Of a stretch of DNA of 64,000 bases, positions 50,237-57,681 are shown piece after piece. Every line of letters starts with the position of its first letter. Position 1 is the first letter of the stretch. The stretch is from Gemmatimonadota bacterium. Its GTDB lineage: Bacteria > Gemmatimonadota > Gemmatimonadetes > Gemmatimonadales > GWC2-71-9. Both the position numbers and the translations under genes were made by a program. Location of the stretch: NCBI GenBank assembly GCA_029262195.1, contig JAJCZX010000021.1:186001-250000 (forward strand). Direction: 5' to 3'. The notes beneath the pieces were generated by a model. It did not search any database. It saw nothing but the letters and a program-made list of their open reading frames with translations, and was not told the origin of the DNA.

Positions 50237-51853
50237 CTAAGTAGCGCTGGGGATCGTCCAATCTTGAGGCGATCCCCAGGCGGCTGTCTTCTCGACATCC
50301 CTCAGGAAATTGGCAACGTCATCCGGAATGTTTTCCGCGTGGGCGCCAACCTTTAAGCTGGAAATCGGGTTCCGCAAATCCGGCAGGATGACCCCGGGAT
50401 TCATTATGTTTTCCGGGTCAAAGGCGTTTTTGATCTGCTTGAAAAAAGAGGTTACGCCCCTCCCGAAAACTGCATCCAACGTTCCTGCTCGCAACCTCCC
50501 GTCGCCATGCTCCCCGCAAGTGGTGCCGCCAAGTCTTGCGATGATTTCGGTCGCATCCATCAAGAGTTCTCCCAACCGCCGCTCGAGTTGAGGATCCGTC
50601 GTATCGACCAGCGCGTTGACGTGGAGATGGCCGTCACCCGCGTGCCCGAACGCTACGATTTCGACCGAGGCTTTGTGCGCAGCCGTTTTGATCGCCTCCA
50701 GGTATTCAGAAAGCAATTCCACGGGAACGCACCCGTCTTCAATGATTTGGAGAGATCGTCGGTGCTCCGGAAGCCTGGCCAGCGCAGGAGAAGCAGCGTG
50801 TCTGATCTCCCAAAGTTTTTCCGCCTCTTGCGGCGTTACCGCGGTGAATACCTTTGACGCCAATCCGGACAGGTCGAACTGCGTAATCTCGATTTCTGTT
50901 TTCAGGTCATCGACTGAGTTGCGCTCGATGTCCACGATCAAAACGGCTTCGGCGGTACCAATGTCCAGTCTGGTGTTTTCGTTAGCCAGTTTCAGGAACG
51001 TCGAATCCAGTAGCTCGATGGCCGACGGGTTGTGCAGCTTTATGGCCAATATGGACTCACTTAAGCAGCGTGTATCCGGAATCACCACCAGCATTGTTCC
51101 TTTGTGGGTGGGTATCGGATCAAGCCTTAGTTCGACGGCCGTGATAAACCCGAGAGTACCTTCAGATCCGATTATCAGGTCGAGAACATCTCCTGTATCC
51201 AAAAAGTGATTTAAAGCGTAGCCGCTTGAATTCTTGGAAGTCCTGGGGAAGGCAGTGCGAATGGACTCCTCGGCGGCCACGATTCCAGGAAGAACACGCG
51301 ATTCGAATCGTTTTGTCGCCTCCGATGTTAGGCGGTGATCTCCTCGGCGGAGCCACTCGACCTCGCCGTCCGGAGTGACGAGTTCGACACCGTCGACCCA
51401 ATCACGAATACTGCCGTATCGCACGGTTCGTGGTCCAGCAGCGTTTGCGGCCACCATGCCACCGACTGTACAAAAGGCCCTGCTGGATGGATCGGGTGGG
51501 AGGCGGAGGTGGCGGGATGAGGCGAGTTCATCCACGGCTGCCCACGTGCAGGCAGCACCGCTCAAAATATGGGACTCATCGGTGAACTCTAAGGGAGTGC
51601 CGAACGCTCGCGTATCCACCACGATGCCGGCACCAACATTGCCCCCGGGCATTCCGCTTCCCGCTCCCCGGGCTATTAAGCTGCTCTTCTTATCCCTGGC
51701 GAATTTTACAAGCGCGACCAGGTCGTCTATATCTTTAGGAACCGCCACTGCAGAGGGTCGAATCCGGTAAGGTCCGGCTCCTTCGCTGTACGCGCACCGA
51801 GTTTTGAAATCGTCGGTCCAAATGCCGTTTAGGTCGGGAGAGGTTGCGGTCAT
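50237..51853 (-). CDS. FAD-linked oxidase (GlcD/D-lactate dehydrogenase type)
   Basis: A 538-residue protein with an N-terminal FAD-binding-4 domain (DDLVALVKFARDKKSSLIAR then GAGSGMPGGNVGAG), VDTRAFGTPLEF, and a FAD-oxidase C domain with IIGSEGTLGFITAVELRLDP, FGHAGDGHLHVNALVDT and CGEHGDGRLRAG. This is the GlcD/D-lactate dehydrogenase (D-2-hydroxyacid) family. It likely oxidises a 2-hydroxy acid and passes electrons to the respiratory chain. Convergent with rocD, six bases apart; a 10-bp stem (CTGGGGATCG at 50247-50256 with CGATCCCCAG at 50270-50279) lies inside its 3' end and could terminate rocD. Confidence 0.9.
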   Translation of the reverse strand: MTATSPDLNGIWTDDFKTRCAYSEGAGPYRIRPSAVAVPKDIDDLVALVKFARDKKSSLIARGAGSGMPGGNVGAGIVVDTRAFGTPLEFTDESHILSGAACTWAAVDELASSRHLRLPPDPSSRAFCTVGGMVAANAAGPRTVRYGSIRDWVDGVELVTPDGEVEWLRRGDHRLTSEATKRFESRVLPGIVAAEESIRTAFPRTSKNSSGYALNHFLDTGDVLDLIIGSEGTLGFITAVELRLDPIPTHKGTMLVVIPDTRCLSESILAIKLHNPSAIELLDSTFLKLANENTRLDIGTAEAVLIVDIERNSVDDLKTEIEITQFDLSGLASKVFTAVTPQEAEKLWEIRHAASPALARLPEHRRSLQIIEDGCVPVELLSEYLEAIKTAAHKASVEIVAFGHAGDGHLHVNALVDTTDPQLERRLGELLMDATEIIARLGGTTCGEHGDGRLRAGTLDAVFGRGVTSFFKQIKNAFDPENIMNPGVILPDLRNPISSLKVGAHAENIPDDVANFLRDVEKTAAWGSPQDWTIPSAT

Positions 51854-51905
51854 GGCCAGCTTTGGTTGAATGGATCCGGTGATATAGCTTGAACAGTCAA
51901 ATGTT

Positions 51906-53015
51906 GTGTCAATTCAATTTACCAGTTGTCCGGCGAACTCAAAGCGAATGAGCGCAAACTCAGTCCCAGGTAACGGTGAAATCACTCCAGGCTCCAGGGC
52001 CGCGTGGGAGTGGTGCGCTCAGATTTTGCCGAAGGTTTCCAGGACGTTTGCGCTTACCATCCGACTCCTCCCATCGAGATTGCAACACCCTGTAACTGTT
52101 TCTTACCTGCTGTGCCGGATAGCCGATACGATTGAAGATGAATCGTCGGCTGACGTTTCAGTCGCCGACAAGACCAGGTTGCTGGGTGCCTTCGCGTCCA
52201 GTCTGGAGACGCCGGATGCCCAATTTTCAGCCGATCTGAAATCCTTTGTGGGAGAGGCGGATTCTCATGATGCCCGGCTTGCCCGCCGCGCTGATCTGGT
52301 GATCGGAGAGTTTTTTGAATTCGACGAGACGACCCGTCAGGCGATCAGGCCGTGGGTGCAGGAAATGTGCGAGGGCATGGGGCAATATGTGCAGCGCGGG
52401 ATCGGTGAACTTACCCCAGACGGGGTGATCAAGAATCTTGAGGACCTGGAACGTTACTGCTATTACGTTGCGGGTACCGTCGGGAATCTTCTTACAGCGT
52501 TGTTTTTTGAAGACACCTCTTCAAGAGGAGGTGGCTCCGATGCGCGCCGGCTGGGCGAGAACTTCGGTCTAGGGCTACAACTCACAAACATCGTCGCGGA
52601 TGCGCCGATGGATTGGCCCGAAGGCCGCTGTTATATCCCGCGGGAATTATGCGAAAAGGTCGGGATCAAAGTCGATGAGTTGTTTGATCAAGAAAACCAC
52701 GATCGGGCGCGGGCTGTCCTATCGCAACTCGCGGACCGGGCGCGCCATCACCTGGGCGACGCTCTGAAGTATTTCATGCTATTACCGCGCCACCGCTTCA
52801 GGGAAAGGCTTTTCTGTCTTACCCCGCTTTTTCTGGCACTGAAGACGCTGAATGTGGTAGGAGACGACCCGGAGTTTCCCACGGCTGGCAACCGACCGAA
52901 AATCACCCGCAGGGACGTGTACCGGACGCTTGCGGTCGCAGCCTTTATCGCACCAAGCAACAAACTTGCTTCCATGTATTTCAAGCGCCTTTCACGAACT
53001 GTTGTAAATCACTAA
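51906..53015 (+). CDS. Squalene/phytoene synthase family protein
   Basis: A 369-residue isoprenoid synthase. First Asp-rich motif in SYLLCRIADTIEDESSADVS; YCYYVAGTVGNLLTALFF; second motif in LQLTNIVADAPMDWPEGRCY then IPRELCEKVG, with the DxxxD kept. These are squalene/phytoene synthase features: head-to-head condensation of two prenyl diphosphates. An in-frame ATG at 51948 (MSANSVPGNGEITPG) is an alternative start. No carotenoid or hopanoid neighbours are seen, so the product is open. The FAD oxidase is divergent. Confidence 0.9.
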   Translation: MSIQFTSCPANSKRMSANSVPGNGEITPGSRAAWEWCAQILPKVSRTFALTIRLLPSRLQHPVTVSYLLCRIADTIEDESSADVSVADKTRLLGAFASSLETPDAQFSADLKSFVGEADSHDARLARRADLVIGEFFEFDETTRQAIRPWVQEMCEGMGQYVQRGIGELTPDGVIKNLEDLERYCYYVAGTVGNLLTALFFEDTSSRGGGSDARRLGENFGLGLQLTNIVADAPMDWPEGRCYIPRELCEKVGIKVDELFDQENHDRARAVLSQLADRARHHLGDALKYFMLLPRHRFRERLFCLTPLFLALKTLNVVGDDPEFPTAGNRPKITRRDVYRTLAVAAFIAPSNKLASMYFKRLSRTVVNH

Positions 53016-53056
53016 CCTGATCTTTTTTTCATGCTTCCTAATAAGAGGAGTTCAAT

Positions 53057-53284
53057 ATGGAATCGATTGCTTCATTAGTGTTTGCTTTTGCAGCTGGGGC
53101 TGGAGTTATGTGGTGGGTGAACCGCCCGGCCAAGCGCCAATTCATGATGATGATGGAAGCGATCGATACGGGCAAAGAGCGAGATAAGGACTGGAAATTC
53201 GTGCGAGATGACTCGGGGAATCCGACGGGTTTCCGTCTCATATATGGCGCCTCTTCTCCGACGGACAAGGCGGGGAGTATTTAA
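53057..53284 (+). CDS. Small membrane-anchored protein
   Basis: A 75-residue protein: an N-terminal TM (SIASLVFAFAAGAGVMWWVN) followed by a positively charged and then acidic soluble tail (KERDKDWKFVRDDSGNPTGF). AGAGGAG lies eight bases ahead of the ATG. It follows the isoprenoid synthase by 41 bases. Function unknown; the interval 53285-53451 shows only a G-rich stretch. Confidence 0.6.
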   Translation: MESIASLVFAFAAGAGVMWWVNRPAKRQFMMMMEAIDTGKERDKDWKFVRDDSGNPTGFRLIYGASSPTDKAGSI

Positions 53285-53431
53285 AAAGTCGGTAGGTGGG
53301 GAAGTGGGGAAGAATGGCCGGTTCGATACCTGGAGCTGACCCGCGTTGAAATCGGCGGGCGTTGCAAGGGATTGGTGATGATCCAGCGCTGACAACGGTT
53401 TATCCTCTTTTCGTTGCTGCTGTAAGCATCC

Positions 53432-53494
53432 ACCTCCTAGAGGTTGAAGTGTTGACTGGTGATAATACTGCTGATATACTCATCTCTATGAGTA
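53432..53494 (+). promoter_or_regulatory. vapBC promoter with operator palindrome; leaderless start
   Basis: TTGACT (53452-53457), spacer 17, extended -10 TGATATACT (53472-53480). The predicted transcription start is at or within a base or two of the ATG at 53488 and there is no Shine-Dalgarno, so the mRNA is probably leaderless. TACTCATCTCTATGAGTA (53477-53494), a perfect 7-bp stem with CTCT between, spans the -10 and the start codon and is a good VapB operator. An additional palindrome ACCTC-CTA-GAGGT at 53432-53444 lies upstream of the -35. Confidence 0.75.
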
Positions 53495-53733
53495 AGCGTT
53501 TGCAAGTGCTTTTCGACGAAGGTGAATTCGAAGAGATAAAAGGGGTTGCGGCACGTCATCAAATGACGGTAGCCGATTGGGTTCGTGGGGCTCTTCGCGA
53601 GGCGCGCCAGGCGGAGCCCAGGTTCAGCGACACTCGAAAATTGACTGCTGTGCGAGAGGCAACACGCTTTGAATATCCTGTTGCCGATATTGATCAGATG
53701 CTTTCCGAGACCGAATCCGGTTATCAGGAATGA
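53488..53733 (+). CDS. Antitoxin of VapBC-type module
   Basis: An 81-residue protein starting [20 protein letters not shown]; the upstream frame to 53362 has no support because the promoter overlaps it. Ribbon-helix-helix-like N-terminus ([13 protein letters not shown], then [16 protein letters not shown]) with an acidic disordered C-terminus ([12 protein letters not shown]) as expected for toxin neutralisation. ATGA overlap with the PIN-domain gene. It should bind the palindrome over its own start and repress the operon together with the toxin. Confidence 0.85.
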   Translation: MSKRLQVLFDEGEFEEIKGVAARHQMTVADWVRGALREARQAEPRFSDTRKLTAVREATRFEYPVADIDQMLSETESGYQE

Positions 53734-54125
53734 TATTTGTCGATACCAACATTCCAATGTATTTGATCGGTTCTGAGCACCCGAACAAACTCGGAGCTCA
53801 ACAACTATTAGAAACCGCGATCGCCCGCGGCCATCGATTGGTTTGTGATGCGGAGGTTTTGCAGGAGATTATTCACCGGTACGTGAGCATCAGGAGGTTG
53901 GATGCGATTCAGTCGGCTTTCGATCTTCTTAAGGGGGTTATTGACGAAACTTTTTCGATAGAATCCAAAGACGTCGAACAGGCCAGTCAGGTTCTCCTGG
54001 CTTACGATGGTTTGTCCTCTCGAGATGCGCTACACGTTGCGATTATGAAACGCCACGGGGTCGATAGAATAATGAGTTTCGATTCTGGTTTTGATCGCGT
54101 TCCGGGGATTGAGCGACTGAGCTAG
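53730..54125 (+). CDS. PIN-domain toxin (VapC-type RNase)
   Basis: A 131-residue PIN protein: Asp5 ([12 protein letters not shown]), Glu in [11 protein letters not shown], Asp in [14 protein letters not shown], and the final Asp of [10 protein letters not shown], a full acidic set for a metal-dependent RNase. VapC toxins cleave tRNA or rRNA and halt translation when the antitoxin is degraded. Translationally coupled to the antitoxin. Convergent with the FG-GAP/choice-of-anchor-B gene. Confidence 0.9.
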   Translation: MIFVDTNIPMYLIGSEHPNKLGAQQLLETAIARGHRLVCDAEVLQEIIHRYVSIRRLDAIQSAFDLLKGVIDETFSIESKDVEQASQVLLAYDGLSSRDALHVAIMKRHGVDRIMSFDSGFDRVPGIERLS

Positions 54126-54136
54126 AGGCAGGAAGT

Positions 54137-54160
54137 GGAGGGCCAGTTGCCTGACCCTCC
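54137..54160. terminator. Hairpin between convergent genes
   Basis: GGAGGG pairs with CCCTCC around a 12-base loop (an inner CAG/CTG extends it). No U tract follows on either strand, so it is only a weak candidate for ending the vapBC and anchor-B transcripts. Confidence 0.35.
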
Positions 54161-54171
54161 GATCCTCAAAC

Positions 54172-56568
54172 CTAAGGAACCAGTTCCTGCCGTTCCTTTA
54201 GAATGAAAAGTCCTTCTCTCCGTCCGGTAGCCAGAATTACTCCGCTATCGAAATAGGGATAATTGCTCCAGTTTCCGTGAAAACCCGGGACGTCTTCACC
54301 GGAAGGGAACGTGTCGAAGTACCCGATCTCCACCGGATTGGTTGGATCGCTGATGTCGACCACGCGAAGTCCGGCCGTGTTGTTCGACTGATACATCCGA
54401 TCGCCTCTGATGTAGAGGTTGTGGTCAGTCGAAGATGTTGTAGCGAAGTACTCCTTGACGAGAATGGGGTCGTCGAGATCCGTAATATCCCAAACGATAG
54501 TTCTGGTGTTTTCAACCTGCCCGGCTACTTCGTCTAACTCATCGTCGGAGAAGAAATAGCGGTGGTCGTCGGTGATCCAACCCTGGTGGGCATAACCAAC
54601 GTTCGGATATGATGCCCGAGATACTGCTACCGGTGCGTCTTTGGTTGTGACATCGGCGATACTCAGAGCGGTCTCGTTCAGCCCAAAGCAGATTTCCCTG
54701 CCATGATAGTCTTCATCCGGTCCTTCGTAAACGATGCATTGAGCGTCGTGGCTGTAACCCGTGCTTCGTCGCCCGGTTTCTTCGTCGGCAAAGCAACCGG
54801 CAAAAGTCGGACTCTGCGGCTCGCGAATATCGACGATGTGGAGTCCTCCGCCGCAGGTCTCTCCGCCGCCACGCGCGCCAACAATGTATGCAAACCCGGT
54901 GCGTTCGTTGATCACAACGTTGTGACTGCTGGCGATGAGGTCATAGAGAGCGTCGGCTTCGAACTCCTCTGGTTCGCCGCTGACATCCCTGAGACGAGTG
55001 AGGTCGAAGACCTGCATGCCATGCTGTCCGGCGCCATCAGCTACGATAAAGGCGTGATTGCGATAGACCTTGATGTCCCGCCACACCGCACCGTTAGAAC
55101 CTGCGGTCATGGGCAGGTTGCCGAGGTATGTGGGATGGGAGGCGTCGGTTACGTCGACAAACGAGGCACGATCGTGCATTCCTACCAGCGCGTAGTCGCG
55201 TCCGGTGGTCGAATCCGTCCAACCCCAGACGTCATTGAGTTTTACACCGCGGGTGCCGCCCATTTCAGAAACGGGCAAGAGCGAAATCATGTCGACCCGA
55301 TTGCAACCGAAGTCGGCAGCCATCTCAGACTCGCAATTAACCTGGCTGCCTGCAACACCGGGTAAAGCCTCGAGTTCGCTGGCCAACCGATTGGCAAGAT
55401 GCCACTGTCCGTTGTCTCCAGTTTCGTATATCGCGGCACTCCCGCCACCGTAATCGTCACCGGGTGACGTGACAGCAACCAGCCCTCCAAGGGCCGCTAA
55501 TCGGCTGCCGAAACGATCCCCGTTACCCATGTCCTCAAGAGAAACCTTATCAGCGGCTCCCCAATCGCCCTGTTCGGTCCACGCGAATCGGTAAACCCGT
55601 CCCTGGCGACCCGCGGCCCCCGATGCACCGACCCAGAGGTCCCTGTCAGTTACGGTTACTGCGGAGCCGAAGTTGGCTCGCGGAGATTGGTCGAACGGGT
55701 TCAACCGGCTGGTGTTGTTCCATTGTCCAGTGTCACCGTCGCGAACGAAAACGAATGCAGCCCCGGTGCCGGAATTGAATCCGGGTGCGCCGATGGCAGC
55801 ATGTTCGCCGGAAAGGACCATGGCCGCTCCGAAAGCGGCGTTTTCTGACAGCCCGTCAGCCTGTATCCGCTGGGCGGAAGTCCACAGTCCGGTCTCCGAG
55901 TTCAATTCGTATCGATAGACCGCTCCACTCCTGTCTCCTTCGCCGGGCGCTGTGATCATTGCGTGCTCCCCATCGACAACCACCACCGAACCGAATTGAT
56001 CACGTCCACTCCCGTTGGCAACGACCAATTTTTGGGCCTGTCTCCAACCGTTCTCAGTCTTTCGGAAAACGTATGCTGCGCCCTGTCCCTCATTCTGGCT
56101 GGAAGCCCCCACGAACGCATAGCCTCCGTTGAGGGCGACGCTTGTTCCGAAGTTGTCTCCGTCCTCAGCATCGTTTCCCGACAGAACCGCGACCTGGCTC
56201 CAATCGGCGTTGCCCACCTTTTCAAAGAAAAAGACTTGGCCACCTTCGGTGAGTGAGCTTACAACGAGGTCAGTGCCAGTGACGGCGAGTTGGAAACCAA
56301 ACCCGTTGGCGGGCTCGGCGTTTTCAGGCATGATCGAGTGTGACTCAACCCACGTTGAGCCACTTTTTTCGAATACGTGGACGAGGCCCGACGAATAATA
56401 TGTTTCGGGTTCTCCAACGTATACGGCACCCTCGGTCACCGCGACGCTTCGTCCGAACCCGATTTGAGACGCATCGGGGTCGGCTGTGAAGTAGCTCTGA
56501 GCAGAGGCCGGAGCTGCGATCGTTAGGGCGGCCAGAGCAAGCGTGGCCTTGCAAAACAATTTCCTCAT
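54172..56568 (-). CDS. FG-GAP/choice-of-anchor-B secreted protein
   Basis: The ATG at 56568 (after GGGGAA) begins with a signal peptide, MRKLFCKATLALAALTIAAP then ASAQ; the frame upstream has no support. Residues about 30-380 hold six or seven FG-GAP-like beta-propeller repeats (for example GFGRSVAVTEGAVYVGEPET, DNFGTSVALNGGYAFVGASS, AAFGAAMVLSGEHAAIGAPG). The rest is LVIVD/choice-of-anchor-B sequence (VGMHDRASFVDVTDASHPTY, GLHIVDIREPQSPTFAGCFA, DHNLYIRGDRMYQSNNTAGL). A secreted or surface propeller protein; function unknown. Abundant in Gemmatimonadota. Convergent with vapC. Confidence 0.88.
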   Translation of the reverse strand: MRKLFCKATLALAALTIAAPASAQSYFTADPDASQIGFGRSVAVTEGAVYVGEPETYYSSGLVHVFEKSGSTWVESHSIMPENAEPANGFGFQLAVTGTDLVVSSLTEGGQVFFFEKVGNADWSQVAVLSGNDAEDGDNFGTSVALNGGYAFVGASSQNEGQGAAYVFRKTENGWRQAQKLVVANGSGRDQFGSVVVVDGEHAMITAPGEGDRSGAVYRYELNSETGLWTSAQRIQADGLSENAAFGAAMVLSGEHAAIGAPGFNSGTGAAFVFVRDGDTGQWNNTSRLNPFDQSPRANFGSAVTVTDRDLWVGASGAAGRQGRVYRFAWTEQGDWGAADKVSLEDMGNGDRFGSRLAALGGLVAVTSPGDDYGGGSAAIYETGDNGQWHLANRLASELEALPGVAGSQVNCESEMAADFGCNRVDMISLLPVSEMGGTRGVKLNDVWGWTDSTTGRDYALVGMHDRASFVDVTDASHPTYLGNLPMTAGSNGAVWRDIKVYRNHAFIVADGAGQHGMQVFDLTRLRDVSGEPEEFEADALYDLIASSHNVVINERTGFAYIVGARGGGETCGGGLHIVDIREPQSPTFAGCFADEETGRRSTGYSHDAQCIVYEGPDEDYHGREICFGLNETALSIADVTTKDAPVAVSRASYPNVGYAHQGWITDDHRYFFSDDELDEVAGQVENTRTIVWDITDLDDPILVKEYFATTSSTDHNLYIRGDRMYQSNNTAGLRVVDISDPTNPVEIGYFDTFPSGEDVPGFHGNWSNYPYFDSGVILATGRREGLFILKERQELVP

Positions 56569-56691
56569 TGAGAATTCCCCTGGTAGGCGGTGGTTTTCTG
56601 AGACCCTCAAACTCATAAACGCGGAGCGAGCCCACAAGGGATACACCGTGGGGCCGCGAGGGATCGCCGCAAAAGGGTTTTGGTTCACCGG

Positions 56692-57237
56692 TCAGGACTT
56701 GGTCCGGGACCCCCATAGCATGCGATGGAATCCCGCGGTTAGGTCCGGGGCCCTATGCCACGGAATTGTGAGGCCAGCCGACCGAATAGGGTGGGAAAGC
56801 AGCTGCCCAAGGCGGGTTTCGTGGACGAATCGGCCGCCTGGGACCAGAACGCGGGAAATTTCTTTGAGCGCCGTAGCGGCGTTTGCAATGTGGTAACACG
56901 TCCCGAAATCGATGACCAGATCAAAACACTCGTCTTCAAATGGGAGGCTTCGGACATCGGCGGTTCTTACAGTAGCCGCAAAACGGTCCGTCGAGATTCT
57001 CTGTTTCGCTTCCGCTATGAAACCCTGGTTTATGTCGATCCCAACGAGGGCGTTCGGTTTGCATAACCGCGCGAGCGGTGGGAGGGCCACGCCACGGCCG
57101 CACCCAACCTCCAGAATTCTGATTCCCGGCGGGATTTTCATCAGTCCGACGACAAGTGGGATTTCGATTAGCTCCTGGGTGAGGTTTCTCCGGCCGATGT
57201 TCGGGAACTCCTCATAGTCGTGGATTTGGGTAGACAT
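56692..57237 (-). CDS. Class I SAM-dependent methyltransferase
   Basis: A 181-residue methyltransferase: motif I GIRILEVGCGRGVALPPLAR, motif II LVGIDINQGFIAEAKQRIST, ADVRSLPFEDECFDLVIDFG, and VLVPGGRFVHETR. Starts MSTQIHDYEEFPNIGRRNLT. Small-molecule type; substrate unknown. Divergent from the PadR gene, with the PadR operator and promoter between them (57238-57369). Confidence 0.88.
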   Translation of the reverse strand: MSTQIHDYEEFPNIGRRNLTQELIEIPLVVGLMKIPPGIRILEVGCGRGVALPPLARLCKPNALVGIDINQGFIAEAKQRISTDRFAATVRTADVRSLPFEDECFDLVIDFGTCYHIANAATALKEISRVLVPGGRFVHETRLGQLLSHPIRSAGLTIPWHRAPDLTAGFHRMLWGSRTKS

Positions 57238-57315
57238 TGTCGCCTTGCACCTCGTTTAGTTCGGGTGGAAGGTGCGGGAGGTCCGTCAAGAGTTCGTCAA
57301 GGCCTTTCGGGGAAC

Positions 57316-57341
57316 TTTATTACATTCACTAATGTAGTAAA
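57316..57341 (+). promoter_or_regulatory. PadR-type palindromic operator
   Basis: Half-sites TTTATTACATT (57316-57326) and AATGTAGTAAA (57331-57341) match at 10 of 11 positions when inverted, separated by CACT. The core TACATT/AATGTA is perfect. It is about 30 bases ahead of the padR start and also upstream of the divergent methyltransferase. PadR repressors bind such TACATnnnATGTA-type palindromes, so autoregulation of padR-ADOP is very likely. Confidence 0.75.
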
Positions 57342-57369
57342 AATCATTAATAAAAGAGGCGGATGGTTA

Positions 57370-57681
57370 ATGAAGGGCGAAAAACTGGGCGAATTTGAAG
57401 AATTGGTGCTGCTTGCAGTCCGGAAGGGTGCTGAAGAAGCGAACGGGATCGTTATCCAACGAATCCTGGGAGAAGAGGCTGAAAGGTCGGTAAGCCTGGG
57501 TGCGATATACGCGGCTCTGGACCGGCTCGCACGCAAGCGCTACGTGGAGTCATGGCTTGGAGAACCTACCGCTATTAGAGGGGGGAAAAGGAAGAGACAC
57601 TATCAGGTGACCCAGCCAGGGGTGGATGCCCTGCGGGCTACCAGGGCTGTGCGTGACAAACTCTGGGCAGCGGTTCAATGA
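57370..57681 (+). CDS. PadR-family transcriptional regulator
   Basis: ATG at 57370 after GAGGCGGA, giving MKGEKLGEFEELVLLAVRKG; the frame upstream (to 57220) is open but carries the operator. 103 residues: winged helix with IYAALDRLARKRYVESWL and GGKRKRHYQVTQPGVDALRA. PadR proteins usually repress the adjoining efflux-type permease; here the stop overlaps the ADOP start (ATGA). The operator palindrome lies just upstream. Inducer unknown. Confidence 0.93.
   Translation: MKGEKLGEFEELVLLAVRKGAEEANGIVIQRILGEEAERSVSLGAIYAALDRLARKRYVESWLGEPTAIRGGKRKRHYQVTQPGVDALRATRAVRDKLWAAVQ

Noticed and set aside
53311-53334. GGTTCGATACC-containing string resembling a tRNA T-arm
   Set aside because: The flanking bases do not make a five-base T-stem, no anticodon or acceptor arms could be folded upstream, and no CCA end follows.
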